DNA from: Ostreococcus mediterraneus
Taxonomy: Eukaryota > Chlorophyta > Mamiellophyceae > Mamiellales > Bathycoccaceae
Direction: 5' to 3'
Length of the DNA stretch: 64,000 nucleotides
Assembly: GCA_012295225.1 (NCBI GenBank)
Contig: WMKK01000001.1
Location: 186,001 to 250,000, forward strand
Position numbers and translations under genes: made by a program. A model generated the notes under the pieces. It saw only the letters and a list, made by a program, of their open reading frames with translations. It did not search any database and was not told the origin of the DNA. Of this stretch, positions 10,005 through 18,719 are shown piece by piece; the first letter of the stretch is position 1, and each line of letters starts with the position of its first letter.

Positions 10005-11906
10005 ATGGCGACGGCGACGATGACGACGGCGACGACGACGCCGCGCGCGATGGCGCCGCGGCGTGGGACGGCGGCGCTCGGCGCGGCGCGCAGCGCGGCG
10101 CGGGAGCGGGCGCAGGCGCACCGCGTGGCGGCTGCGCGACGGTCATCGTCGCGCGTCGTGGCGCGCGCGACGCGTCAGGCGCAACCGGACGCTCGAGATG
10201 TCGCTGAGTTGGCGTTACAGAACGGCGCGTGCGCGATTAAGCCCAAGTATTCGCCAGAGGTGGTGCGGGAACGCGCGACGCGAGGGCCGGGTGAGGTGGC
10301 CAAGACGGCGGCGCGTTGCGCGAAGATTGTGTTCAACGCCGCCAGGTTTGCGGCTGGGTTGGCGCTTGATGAGGTGAGTCAGAATGAGCGCGTGGTGTCG
10401 CGTTCGGAGCAATTGCGAGTGCAATTGGCGGAGCTTGGACCGAGTTTTGTCAAGGCGGGGCAAGTGTTGGCGAACCGGCCGGATATCGTGCGAAGCGACT
10501 ATATGGAGGAGTTGTGCAAGTTGCAAGACGATGTGCCTGCGTTTGATAACGCTCAGGCGTTTAAAATTATGGAAGATGAGCTCGGGCGACCGATTGATGA
10601 GGTGTTTTCGACGATTTCGCCATCGCCCATTGCGGCGGCGTCGCTCGGGCAGGTGTACAGGGCGACGTTGCGCTCGACTGGGGAAGAGGTGGCGATTAAA
10701 GTACAACGACCTGGGATTGAGCCGATCATTTATAGAGACTTGCTGTTGTTCCGGACGTTGGCGTGGTTCATCAATGGGTACTCGATCAAACAGCTCGGAT
10801 GCAACGCGCAACTCATCGTGGATGAGTTTGGCGAAAAGCTCTTGGAGGAGCTCGACTACGTGCAAGAAGGGCGCAACTTGCAAGACTTCTACGACAACTT
10901 TAAAAATGATCCAATCGTGAAAATTCCCAAGTATTACAAAGAACTTTCGGGGTCAAAGATTTTAACCATGGAATGGATTGATGGTATTCGTTGCACCGAC
11001 CCGACGGGTATCGTCGCCGCCGGCATCGACGTCGAAGAGTTTATCAAGGTTGGCGTCGTGAGTGGATTGCGTCAGCTTTTGGAGTTTGGATTGTTTCACG
11101 GTGACCCACACCCGGGTAACATTTTTGCCATGCGCGACGGGCGCATCGCATACGTTGATTTCGGTAACGTCGCGCAGTTGACGCAAACCAACAAGGAGGT
11201 TTTGGTTGACGCCGTGGTGCACGCGGTGAACGAAGATTACGACGGAATGGCGGGCGATTTTATTCGTCTTGGATTTTTGGCGCCCGGCACGGATGTTCGA
11301 CCAATCGTGCCGGCTTTGGAAAACATTTGGCAAGACGCCCGCACGGCGTCGTTGGCGAATTTCAACTTTCGCACCGTCACGTCGAGCTTCAACAAGCTCG
11401 TGTTCCAGTACCCCATTCGTATTCCCGAGCGATTCTCGCTCGTCATTCGTTCATTGTTGACACAAGAAGGGATTTGTATGACGTTGAATCCGGATTTCAA
11501 ATTTTTGGAAGTCGCGTACCCGTACGTGGCGAAACGGTTATTGACGGACAGAGACGTTTCGCTTCGCGAGCGCTTAATGCAAGTGTTGTTCAAGCAAAAC
11601 AAGTTCCAGTGGCGCCGCCTCGAAAACTTGATTGGTCTCGCGCGCGAAAGCGGTGGCGACTTTGACCTGACCGAAACTGCCGCAGATGGTGCCGGCTTGT
11701 TGCTCACCGACAGCAAATTGCGTCAGCAACTCATTCTCGCCGCTACGGAGGATGACCGATTGCAAGTTGATGAAATTTCTCGTTTACTCATTCTTTTACA
11801 AAAGGAAGTCAAGCTGGAGAAATTGATCAACAATGCCGTCTCAGACGGACCAAATTTGGCTCGTAAGTTGGCGCTGAGCTGGTCGAGCAAAGTTTTGTCC
11901 GATTAA
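10005..11906 (+). CDS. ABC1/ADCK (UbiB-type) atypical kinase, probably plastid ABC1K
   Basis: 633 residues. The N-terminal ~75 residues are basic and rich in Ala, Thr and Ser, consistent with organelle targeting; a second possible start is the ATG at 10050. The ABC1 core has the family hallmarks in order: KxGQ helix (SFVKAGQVLANRPDIV), the Ala-rich nucleotide loop (PIAAASLGQVYRA), the invariant lysine (VAIKVQRPG), the ELDY motif (EELDYVQEGRN), the catalytic loop (FHGDPHPGNIF) and the metal-binding DFG (YVDFGN). ABC1Ks act in prenylquinone metabolism and plastoglobule function in plants. Which ABC1K subfamily it belongs to cannot be decided by eye. Confidence 0.93.
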   Translation: MATATMTTATTTPRAMAPRRGTAALGAARSAARERAQAHRVAAARRSSSRVVARATRQAQPDARDVAELALQNGACAIKPKYSPEVVRERATRGPGEVAKTAARCAKIVFNAARFAAGLALDEVSQNERVVSRSEQLRVQLAELGPSFVKAGQVLANRPDIVRSDYMEELCKLQDDVPAFDNAQAFKIMEDELGRPIDEVFSTISPSPIAAASLGQVYRATLRSTGEEVAIKVQRPGIEPIIYRDLLLFRTLAWFINGYSIKQLGCNAQLIVDEFGEKLLEELDYVQEGRNLQDFYDNFKNDPIVKIPKYYKELSGSKILTMEWIDGIRCTDPTGIVAAGIDVEEFIKVGVVSGLRQLLEFGLFHGDPHPGNIFAMRDGRIAYVDFGNVAQLTQTNKEVLVDAVVHAVNEDYDGMAGDFIRLGFLAPGTDVRPIVPALENIWQDARTASLANFNFRTVTSSFNKLVFQYPIRIPERFSLVIRSLLTQEGICMTLNPDFKFLEVAYPYVAKRLLTDRDVSLRERLMQVLFKQNKFQWRRLENLIGLARESGGDFDLTETAADGAGLLLTDSKLRQQLILAATEDDRLQVDEISRLLILLQKEVKLEKLINNAVSDGPNLARKLALSWSSKVLSD

Positions 11907-11935
11907 AAGTAGATCAAAGCACAAATTTGTTGAAT

Positions 11936-11940
11936 TGTAA
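11936..11940 (+). terminator. TGTAA polyadenylation signal of the ABC1K gene
   Basis: TGTAA lies 30 nt after the stop codon of the kinase gene, in an AT-richer patch. Confidence 0.45.
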
Positions 11941-12002
11941 TGTTACACGCTACGCTTCCCACGCATGATTCTTGACGTCCAGGGGATGTACCTGTTAATC
12001 AT

Positions 12003-12905
12003 TTACACGAACATTCGCATCATTCCCGTCATCACCGTTCGACAACACGGGCACTTTTTCGCATTCTGGGAGCTGCACATCTTAAAATGTTTCTGTACGC
12101 ATTCGTGGCAGTACATGGCGTGCATGCACGGGAAAATGACGGCGTCGCGCTTGGACACCAAGCAAATGCCGCAATTCAGCGCCCGCTCGGCGTTGTCTAC
12201 TCGACTTCGCAGACGCTTGACTTCCTCGCACAATTCGTCCACCGTACTCCGTTCGATATCAATCATGGGAAAATATGTATCGTCGTTGTCATCGTCGTCG
12301 TCGTCGTCTTCATCCCCGGAGGATCTCGTGGATAGTCTTCGTATTCCAAACCTCGGAAGCGCGAGCGCATCCGTCTCGGTGCCATACGCCATGGCAAATG
12401 GACCAGACTCGTCCTCGCTCTCCGGTGCACCATTAAACCCCACGAGTGCTTCAAGTTGCATTCTCCACCTTTCGTACAGTGACACACCTCTTCGCGATAA
12501 AAACTCCCGCGCAGAGTTTAAAAGCGCCTCCGACGCGGACGCCGGACCCCAAAAAACATCCGCCGACAATGGCGTCGGCGTCACAAACTCCACACGAAAA
12601 GATTCCTCTTTCAACGACCCCGCGAGCTGTCCAAGCAGTGTCACATACACGGACACATTATCATCCCCAATGCTCGCATCCGTGCGCCCGAGCGCGCGCA
12701 CGCTCGCGACCCATTCCGCGCGGCCGCGTTCGAGCCAAACCTGTCGTTGTCCCGCCACGAGAAATCCACTCTCCAAATCCCTCAACACATCGCTCACGCG
12801 CTTCGCGCTCGTCGCCGGTTCAATCAACGCCACGGTGGAGGCGAAAAATGTTCGCACGCTCGACCACGTCGATGACCGCGCGTCGTCGTCGACGTTGGCG
12901 TCGAG
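12003..12905 (-). CDS. RING-HC finger protein (putative E3 ligase), 5' exon uncertain
   Basis: The C-terminus is a C3HC4 RING: CGIC, then CMH, CHEC and CPCC, with hydrophobic spacing typical of RING-HC domains. It is preceded by a short coiled coil (VDELCEEVKRLRSRVDNAERAL) and a run of Asp encoded by a GTC/GAC repeat. The frame upstream of the RING has no ATG before an in-frame TAG. The TAG fits a splice acceptor (CGTAG, exon starting at 12905) with a CTGAC motif 22 nt upstream. Candidate first exons are 12951-12956 (ATG-GGT, donor GTGCGAC) or a longer one ending in GAG before a GTGCGCC donor, starting at the ATG at 13047. Both are phase 0. The substrate is unknown. Confidence 0.72.
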   Translation of the reverse strand, partial: LDANVDDDARSSTWSSVRTFFASTVALIEPATSAKRVSDVLRDLESGFLVAGQRQVWLERGRAEWVASVRALGRTDASIGDDNVSVYVTLLGQLAGSLKEESFRVEFVTPTPLSADVFWGPASASEALLNSAREFLSRRGVSLYERWRMQLEALVGFNGAPESEDESGPFAMAYGTETDALALPRFGIRRLSTRSSGDEDDDDDDDNDDTYFPMIDIERSTVDELCEEVKRLRSRVDNAERALNCGICLVSKRDAVIFPCMHAMYCHECVQKHFKMCSSQNAKKCPCCRTVMTGMMRMFV

Positions 12906-13241
12906 CTACGATGCGGTACGCAATGTCAGTCACATGTCTCGATGTCGCACACCCATGGCGCACCTCGAGGATTAAATTCCGGAAGACGTGCACGACATCG
13001 CGCGTGGTGGCGCGTGCGGCGCGCGAATGGCGATACGTGCGTCGCATGACGCACGTCGCGTGACGTCGCGCGTGGCGCGTCGGGAGTGGCGCGAAATGTC
13101 GAGGCATGTGGTCGAGACGCGTGGATGGTGTCTTGGAGACGCGCTCAAATGTTACTTTTATCGGCTTCGCGACAACAAGATGTTACATGCGTTCTATGCT
13201 ATGCTATGCTGGGGGTGCTATGTAGTGGTTGGTGTGACGTG
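12906..13241. other. Spacer holding the RING gene 5' end and the 3' end of the DUF6817-like gene
   Basis: About 335 bp between two minus-strand genes. It must contain the RING gene promoter and first exon. A short (CTATG)n-type tandem run lies near 13194-13210. Nothing else was recognised. Confidence 0.45.
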
Positions 13242-14171
13242 CTATATATGTATGACGCCCGTGGCGCGTAGGACGAAGACGACTTCGCTTCGCGTGTCGC
13301 ACAGCGAACGCGCGAGGCGTTCGCATTCGGCGTCGACGCGTTCCATCGAGCGCGGCTCCGCGAAGGCGGCGTCGTCTTCGTGACGGTGACGAGTGCACGA
13401 CGTCGTGAGTACGTCTGCAATAACGCGCGTTCGAAGAGTGTTTGCGAGCGTTGCGCACGCGGGTGATCCATCGGCGTCTAATAATTCAGCCGCGTTCCGC
13501 AGGAGACGCGAGACGCACGCGAGCGCCAGCGTCGGCTCGCGCTTTGGTATTAACACGGACAGGATGTCTGCCGCGTGCATCAACGAGAGCATCGCCGAAT
13601 CGCGCGCACGTAAGCACATTTCTTGTCCAGTGTAGAAATTTACCGCCGTCATTGACGGCCCGTCGGCGCCGTCGCTATCGGAGTTTCGTCGCAACGCCGC
13701 TCGATACCACAACCGTTGAGACGTTGTCGCGTATAAAAACATGTACCGCTCCGCGCTCAAGCCCACCAATGCGCGCACGTCACGCCTGCGATCGAAAGAC
13801 GCGAGTTGCGCCGGAAAAAGCTCCGAACCGTACACGGTGTGCCCGTATCCAGCCACGAGCACGGCGTCGGGGACGTCCCAAGACTCCAACGTCGACGCCA
13901 CGCGTCGCAAGTGCGCGTCGAAACTCTCGCGCACGTGCCCCATCCTCCCCGCGCCAACCTCACGACACGCGCACTCTAACGCCTCTGAACTCGTGCGTGC
14001 GCTGAACACGTCCTCATCGTGGTCCTCGGCGTCGGAGCAACCCCAACGACAGCCGTCTCTCTCTCGTGCGTCCACGCTCCACGCGCACGTCCATCCAAAC
14101 GCAAACCACGCGATGCGCGCGAGAGCACCTGACACACAAGCACGAATGCGTGCGTGACGTAACGCCGCCAT
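13242..14171 (-). CDS. DUF6817-like (HD-fold-like) protein with signal anchor
   Basis: 309 residues from the ATG at 14171. A hydrophobic stretch at residues ~10-30 (ALARIAWFAFGWTCAWSV) looks like a signal peptide or anchor. The central part carries the pattern of DUF6817 proteins: HVRESFDAHL, then DAVLVAGYGHTVYGSELF, then ALVGLSAERYMFLY. The GYGHTVYG segment resembles the AGLFHSIYG motif of that family, which is thought to be HD-like, although the catalytic Asp partner is not obvious. Its biochemical function is not known. The assignment is from memory of the motif and should be confirmed by profile search. Confidence 0.6.
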   Translation of the reverse strand: MAALRHARIRACVSGALARIAWFAFGWTCAWSVDARERDGCRWGCSDAEDHDEDVFSARTSSEALECACREVGAGRMGHVRESFDAHLRRVASTLESWDVPDAVLVAGYGHTVYGSELFPAQLASFDRRRDVRALVGLSAERYMFLYATTSQRLWYRAALRRNSDSDGADGPSMTAVNFYTGQEMCLRARDSAMLSLMHAADILSVLIPKREPTLALACVSRLLRNAAELLDADGSPACATLANTLRTRVIADVLTTSCTRHRHEDDAAFAEPRSMERVDAECERLARSLCDTRSEVVFVLRATGVIHI

Positions 14172-14311
14172 GCGCGCGCGACACCGCCCCTCCCCGTCGC
14201 GCTCTGACGCCTGTCCCCGTCGATGTGAGCCAAAAAGTACACTAGTGCGCCGAGTCATCATCCGCCGCCACACCGCGCCGCGCACCGCGCCGCGCCGCAC
14301 GGACGACGGCC

Positions 14312-15283
14312 ATGTTCATCGCGCGCGCGACGTACGCCCCGGGCGCGTCGGCGTCGGGCGTCGCCCGCCGCTCGACGACGGCGTCATCGACGTCGGCGTC
14401 ATCGGCTGTGTTATCTAAAACGCCCAGCAGAACCATCGTCGTGCGCGCCGCGGCGCGCGCGCCGTCGCCCGTCGTCGCGGACGTCGCGAGTCTAAAGGTC
14501 ACGGCTCACGCGTCGCCCGTCGCGCCTCGCGCGCCGTGGTCGCGCACAGCGGCGAGCGCGGCGGCGGCGTTGGGCGTCGCGGCATCCGCGCTCGTGGCGC
14601 CAGAACACGCGCGCGCCGCGGCTGACCTCGCCGCCGCCGCCGCGTCCGACGCCGATCAGAGCGGTTTCGTGCAAGGGTTGCTTTTGATTTTATTCTCTGA
14701 GATTGGCGATAAGACGTTTTTCATCGCGGTGTTGTTGGCGTTGCAGCAAGAGAAGAAGGCGGTGTTCGCCGGGACGTTTGGGGCGTTGGCGGCGATGACG
14801 TTGATATCCGTCGGTTTAGGGCAAGTGCTGCACTTGGCGGAGGAAGCTTCGCCGTTTAACACGGATGTACCGTGGGATGATTATTTAGCCGTGGCGTTGT
14901 TGTTGTTTTTTGGCGTGCAAACGATTCGTTCGGCGGAGGACGCGAAAGCCGAAGAGGAGGAGGAGGACGCCAAGGAAGCCGTGGCGGAGATGGGAAGTTC
15001 ATTCGCGGATTCTAGCGCGTTGATTTTGAGCACGTTTGCGCTCGTGTTTGCCGCTGAATGGGGCGACAAGTCGTTCTTTGCCACGATTGCGTTGAGTGCG
15101 GCGGCGGATCCTGTGCAAGTTGTGGGAGGCGCGCTGGCGGGACATTTCGTCGCGACGGCGGGCGCCGTCGCGCTCGGCGACGTCATCGGCGATTACATCT
15201 CCGAACGTCTCGTCGCCTACGTCGGTGGGTCGCTGTTCATTTTGTTCGCCGTGAGCACGCTCGTGGACACGGTGTCAAAGTAA
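14312..15283 (+). CDS. GDT1/UPF0016 (PAM71/CCHA1-type) plastid Mn2+/Ca2+ transporter
   Basis: 323 residues. A long Ala/Arg/Ser-rich transit peptide covers residues 1-100. Two copies of the UPF0016 signature follow: SEIGDKTFFIAVLL (about residue 130) and AEWGDKSFFATIAL (about residue 250). The two triple-span halves are separated by an acidic linker (EDAKAEEEEEDAKEA). In plants the plastid members PAM71 and CMT1 move Mn2+ across thylakoid and inner envelope membranes and supply the water-splitting cluster. The transit peptide and internal duplication are visible; the metal preference is inferred from the family. Confidence 0.92.
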   Translation: MFIARATYAPGASASGVARRSTTASSTSASSAVLSKTPSRTIVVRAAARAPSPVVADVASLKVTAHASPVAPRAPWSRTAASAAAALGVAASALVAPEHARAAADLAAAAASDADQSGFVQGLLLILFSEIGDKTFFIAVLLALQQEKKAVFAGTFGALAAMTLISVGLGQVLHLAEEASPFNTDVPWDDYLAVALLLFFGVQTIRSAEDAKAEEEEEDAKEAVAEMGSSFADSSALILSTFALVFAAEWGDKSFFATIALSAAADPVQVVGGALAGHFVATAGAVALGDVIGDYISERLVAYVGGSLFILFAVSTLVDTVSK

Positions 15284-15388
15284 TTTATTTATTCGTTTCA
15301 ATTGTCGTAGCCGAGCCGAGTCGACGTTGTGGATATCGTACGGTAGCGTAAACAACTTACCTCACTTTCACACTCGCGCGCGCGACAC

Positions 15389-16036
15389 ATGACGCGCACG
15401 GTGGCGCAACACATACAAACACAATCGCCGCAGTCGTCTGCACCGCGCGTGCGCCGACGCACGGCGTTGTCGTCGTCAACGGTGCTCGCGTTTTTCGTTG
15501 CGCAGCCACGAGCGTCGCGCGCGGGGCTCTTCACACGGTCTCCGAGTGCGGATTTCGTGGAATATGACGCGCCCGAACTCGACTATTCGTTCGCGCATCC
15601 AAAAAAATGGTTAGTCTTGCGCAATCGACTGCGCGCCGGGGCGATAGCGAGTGATTTTGACACGCAGGACAAGGCGTCGGTCGAAGTGTTGAAAAGGTGG
15701 GCGGATACCGAGGCGACGTGGGACATCGACATAGAAGCAATGATTGGCGCGTTCGTCGCGCCTTCGGATAACGCCAACGAGGGTGATAGTAAGTTGTACG
15801 CCCCGCCGATGCGCGCGGTGAAGATTAGCGCCGAGAGCGATGCTGTGGCGCGATTTAGTTTCGAATCTGAAACGACGACGAGAAGCGGCTACGACGTGAG
15901 ACGAAGCAATTTCGGCGAAGTCGTGCGCAAAGGATCAAAGCTGTATGGAATTTGCGTCAGTGGACGAACCGATTTGCTCACGCCTGAAAAGCGGGTGACG
16001 TTTGAGGCGATAGTAGATTCATTTGTTGTAAATTAA
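15389..16036 (+). CDS. PsbP-domain thylakoid lumen protein
   Basis: 215 residues. The N-terminus has an Arg/Ser/Thr-rich stretch followed by a hydrophobic core and an Ala-rich cleavage region (VLAFFVAQPRASRA), the bipartite signal of twin-arginine or Sec lumenal proteins. The mature part begins with the PsbP-like FVEYDAPELDYSFAHPKKW and ends with the family pattern YGICVSGRTDLLTPEKR and VDSFVV. PsbP-like proteins stabilise or assemble photosystem II or NDH; which PPL/PPD type this is cannot be settled here. It lies 105 nt downstream of the GDT1-type gene on the same strand. Confidence 0.85.
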   Translation: MTRTVAQHIQTQSPQSSAPRVRRRTALSSSTVLAFFVAQPRASRAGLFTRSPSADFVEYDAPELDYSFAHPKKWLVLRNRLRAGAIASDFDTQDKASVEVLKRWADTEATWDIDIEAMIGAFVAPSDNANEGDSKLYAPPMRAVKISAESDAVARFSFESETTTRSGYDVRRSNFGEVVRKGSKLYGICVSGRTDLLTPEKRVTFEAIVDSFVVN

Positions 16037-16043
16037 GCGACGC

Positions 16044-16048
16044 TGTAA
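16044..16048 (+). terminator. TGTAA polyadenylation signal of the PsbP-like gene
   Basis: TGTAA starts 8 nt after the stop codon; another overlaps the last codons of the gene. Confidence 0.35.
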
Positions 16049-16101
16049 AAGAACCGCGTGTTTCTGTTTTTTTGTTTCGTGTTATTCAAACGTTGATGTG
16101 T

Positions 16102-17444
16102 CTAGACTAATGCGTGGAAAGTTTGGGAGTCGACGCCACGAACAACGACGTTATCAAGCGCTTGGTTCATGTTCTTCGTCAAGTTTTCCATCGGTGGGAG
16201 CGGGCTCTTCTTCGCTTGCTCGACCGCCTCGTCGACGATGCGTCGTTGCTCCTTTTCAATGTTCTTAATCTCCGCCGCGTCCAACAAACTGTGCTCGTTA
16301 ATAAGTTTACGCAAACGTTCAACCGGGTCGCGCTCTTGGCGGATACCCGTGATTTCGTCGCGCGTACGGTACGTACTGCCTGGATCACTCATGGAGTGAC
16401 CGTGGTAACGGTACGTATCCATTTCGAGGACGATTGGGCCTTTGCCCGACACGCAGTACTCCTTACTGAACTTCACCGCTTGTTTCACCGCCAACGCGTC
16501 CATGCCGTCCACCTTCAAGCCAGGAACGTAATCACCACGCTTGTAATACACAGGGCTCTTCGCCGAGCGGTCTTGGGCCGTGCCCATGCCGTAGTGGTTG
16601 TTTTCGCACATGAAAATCACTGGTAAATCCCACAACGCCGACATGTTCAACGCTTCAAACAACTGCCCTTGGTTCGCCGCACCATCACCATACATCGTCA
16701 CCGCCACGTTCGGTTGTTTGTTGTATTTGAACGAAAAGCCCAAACCGGCGCCGATCGCAGTTTGCGCACCCACGATGCCGTTACCACCAAAAAAGTTGGC
16801 TTCGCGTCGATACATGTGCATGGACCCACCGATGCCCTTTGCGGCACCGTCGACGCGACCCATCAACTCCGCCATAACCTCGAGCGGCGTACCACCGCGA
16901 CCGATATGGATACAATGATCCCGATACGACGTCACGATCGCATCTTCCTTTGTCAACGCCGCCTCCATCCCGACGCACACCGCTTCTTGCCCGTCGTACA
17001 AGTGGCAAAAGCCACGAATAAACTTCCCCTTGTACAAAACGTCCGCCGCAATCTCCAACCGTCGCATCATGTACGCCGTGGTGAACATATCAATAATCTC
17101 CGACTTGGAGGTTTCCACGAACTGCGACGGCGGATCGATGTTGTGACCTTTAAACGGCACCGGCGTCTCGATCGTCATCTTCTCCTCGCCGCCAGACGCG
17201 AACGAACGCGCGCCGCATACCGCTTGCGCCCCCTACGTCATCATCGTTACACGTACGAAACAACACCCCGTCAGTCATCACTCATCGCACACACACCGCG
17301 GTATCGCCAGCATCGCGCGCGAGACGTCATCAATCGCGACGCGATCGACATCGGCACCGCGTTTTCCGCCGCAAGCATCGCGCGCGCGCGTACCTCTCGG
17401 CGCGTGCAGCGTCGTAAAACGCTCCGTGCGCTACTGGCGAGCAT
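16102..17444 (-). CDS. Mitochondrial pyruvate dehydrogenase E1 alpha subunit (two exons)
   Basis: Spliced model: exon 1 17394-17444, exon 2 16102-17232, 393 residues, the usual E1-alpha length. Exon 1 encodes the presequence start [17 protein letters not shown]. Exon 2 continues in frame with a matrix-cleavage-like RSFAS, followed by [17 protein letters not shown]. The 161-nt intron has donor GAG|GTACGCG, a CTGAC motif at 17270-17274 and acceptor CGTAG. The enzyme core has the thiamine diphosphate motif (GDGAANQG ... CENNHYGMG) and the regulatory loop [19 protein letters not shown], whose Ser is the known PDH kinase target. An unspliced reading starting at 17178 would lack the presequence. 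It decarboxylates pyruvate together with E1-beta in the matrix. Confidence 0.93.
17233..17393 (-). other. Intron in the PDHA presequence
   Basis: 161 nt, phase 0. Donor GTACGCG, CTGAC branch-point-like motif 37 nt before the acceptor, acceptor GACGTAG. Splicing joins a mitochondrial presequence start to the PDHA body. Confidence 0.85.
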
Positions 17445-17573
17445 GTTTCGTGCGTTTCACGTCGGTCGTGGGCGATGACGCGTCGGCGAATGGCGTGTGA
17501 GGATCGGAGCCCTAAGATGGTTGAGACTGAAACTACATGTGACTACGTCGGGCGCGCTCGCGTCTAATACGCG

Positions 17574-18452
17574 CTAGAAATCGTCATCATCGCTCGAGAC
17601 GTCGCCGACGTTCGCGGCAAGCAGCGCAGCGAAAGATGATTTTGGTTTACCCGTGGCGCGAGGCGGGGATTGGGACGGGTCGTCGTCGCACGCGAGCGCT
17701 TGCGTGAACGTCTGACGCCGGCTCGCCGGCTCGGGCGGCGACGGAGACCGGCGGCTTTGCGTCGGTTGCGTGCGCGCGGTGCCAGTGAATAGGCTAAAGA
17801 CGTCATCGAATGACGAAACGTTGATGTTTGCCGGCGCGACGGCGCACTTCGGTGGCGGGGGTTTCGGTGGAGACGGCGCGCGAGCCGCGGGCGCGCGCGT
17901 CGGTTGGCGCTCCGACTCCGACGGCTCGGCGGGACACGACGCGTCGATGTCGTCCGCATGCGTCGCCACCGCCGGTGCTGGCGGCGCGGGTGGTTTTGTT
18001 CCCGCGCGTGCGCGCGCCACGCGCATCAACGCCTCGTCCGTGACATCCTTGACCGCTTCGATGGCGGACGACGACAGCGTCGACGACGCGAGCGCCGGTT
18101 TGACCGCCGCCGGCTTTGGCGCCGGCTCGTCGCTCTCACTCGCACTTACGACGTCATATAACGGTTTGCGCACCACAGGCGCGGGTACAGGAGACGGCTT
18201 CGCCGCCGCGCGCCCGCGTCCGCGCCCACCGCCGGGCGTTTTCGCCGCCTTTGCGCTTTCGGTTGGACGCGCGGCTGCGAGCACGCTCGCGGGCAACCGA
18301 CGCTTTCTCGCCCCGATCGGCGCCGTGACTTGCACGCGCGGCGCGTCGCGCGATGGCGAGATCCCATCCACTTCGCGCGGCGGCGGCGACGACGCGCTCT
18401 CGGCTCCGGGCGATGCGTCGACGCGTCCGAGAGAATCGCGACCGCGCGACAT
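17574..18452 (-). CDS. Hypothetical disordered, Pro/Ser/Ala-rich protein
   Basis: 292 residues with no recognised fold. It is basic and Pro/Ala-rich in the first half (IGARKRRLPASVLAAARP, GGGRGRGRAAAK), has a short conserved-looking segment INVSSFDDVFSLFTG near residue 220 and ends in an acidic DVSSDDDDF, which resembles a CK2 site or interaction tail. The composition suggests a nuclear or chromatin-associated disordered protein, but this is inference. A long plus-strand frame covers the same DNA but gives an Arg-rich translation without structure, so the minus-strand reading is preferred. It lies 129 nt upstream of PDHA on the same strand and head to head with the P450 gene. Confidence 0.55.
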   Translation of the reverse strand: MSRGRDSLGRVDASPGAESASSPPPREVDGISPSRDAPRVQVTAPIGARKRRLPASVLAAARPTESAKAAKTPGGGRGRGRAAAKPSPVPAPVVRKPLYDVVSASESDEPAPKPAAVKPALASSTLSSSAIEAVKDVTDEALMRVARARAGTKPPAPPAPAVATHADDIDASCPAEPSESERQPTRAPAARAPSPPKPPPPKCAVAPANINVSSFDDVFSLFTGTARTQPTQSRRSPSPPEPASRRQTFTQALACDDDPSQSPPRATGKPKSSFAALLAANVGDVSSDDDDF

Positions 18453-18719
18453 CGCGCCTTCTCACGCTCGGTGCGCGTCACACGCGCGCCGCACGACTCG
18501 CGACGACGCCGACGGCGACGCGCGCGACGAACAAACGAGACGAGACGCGTCGTCACCGCCCGCGACGCATCGTTCACGGCGTCGCGTGCGGCGACTCGCG
18601 GCGCGAATGTGCGACCTGGTGCGGTGCACACTGACGCCTCGAGTCCGCATTTCGACGCGCGTCGTCGACGCACGACGTCGTTCTCTCCCGCGTCGCCGTC
18701 GCCGACACGTACGGCTGTC

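Noticed and set aside
11965-12975. 336-residue plus-strand open frame
   Set aside because: It is antisense to the RING gene; its Ser-rich translation mirrors the Asp run and RING codons and has no recognisable domain.
17770-18719. Long plus-strand open frames across the disordered-protein gene and before the P450 start
   Set aside because: They are Arg-rich products of GC-rich DNA, overlap the minus-strand gene and add nothing recognisable to the P450 N-terminus.
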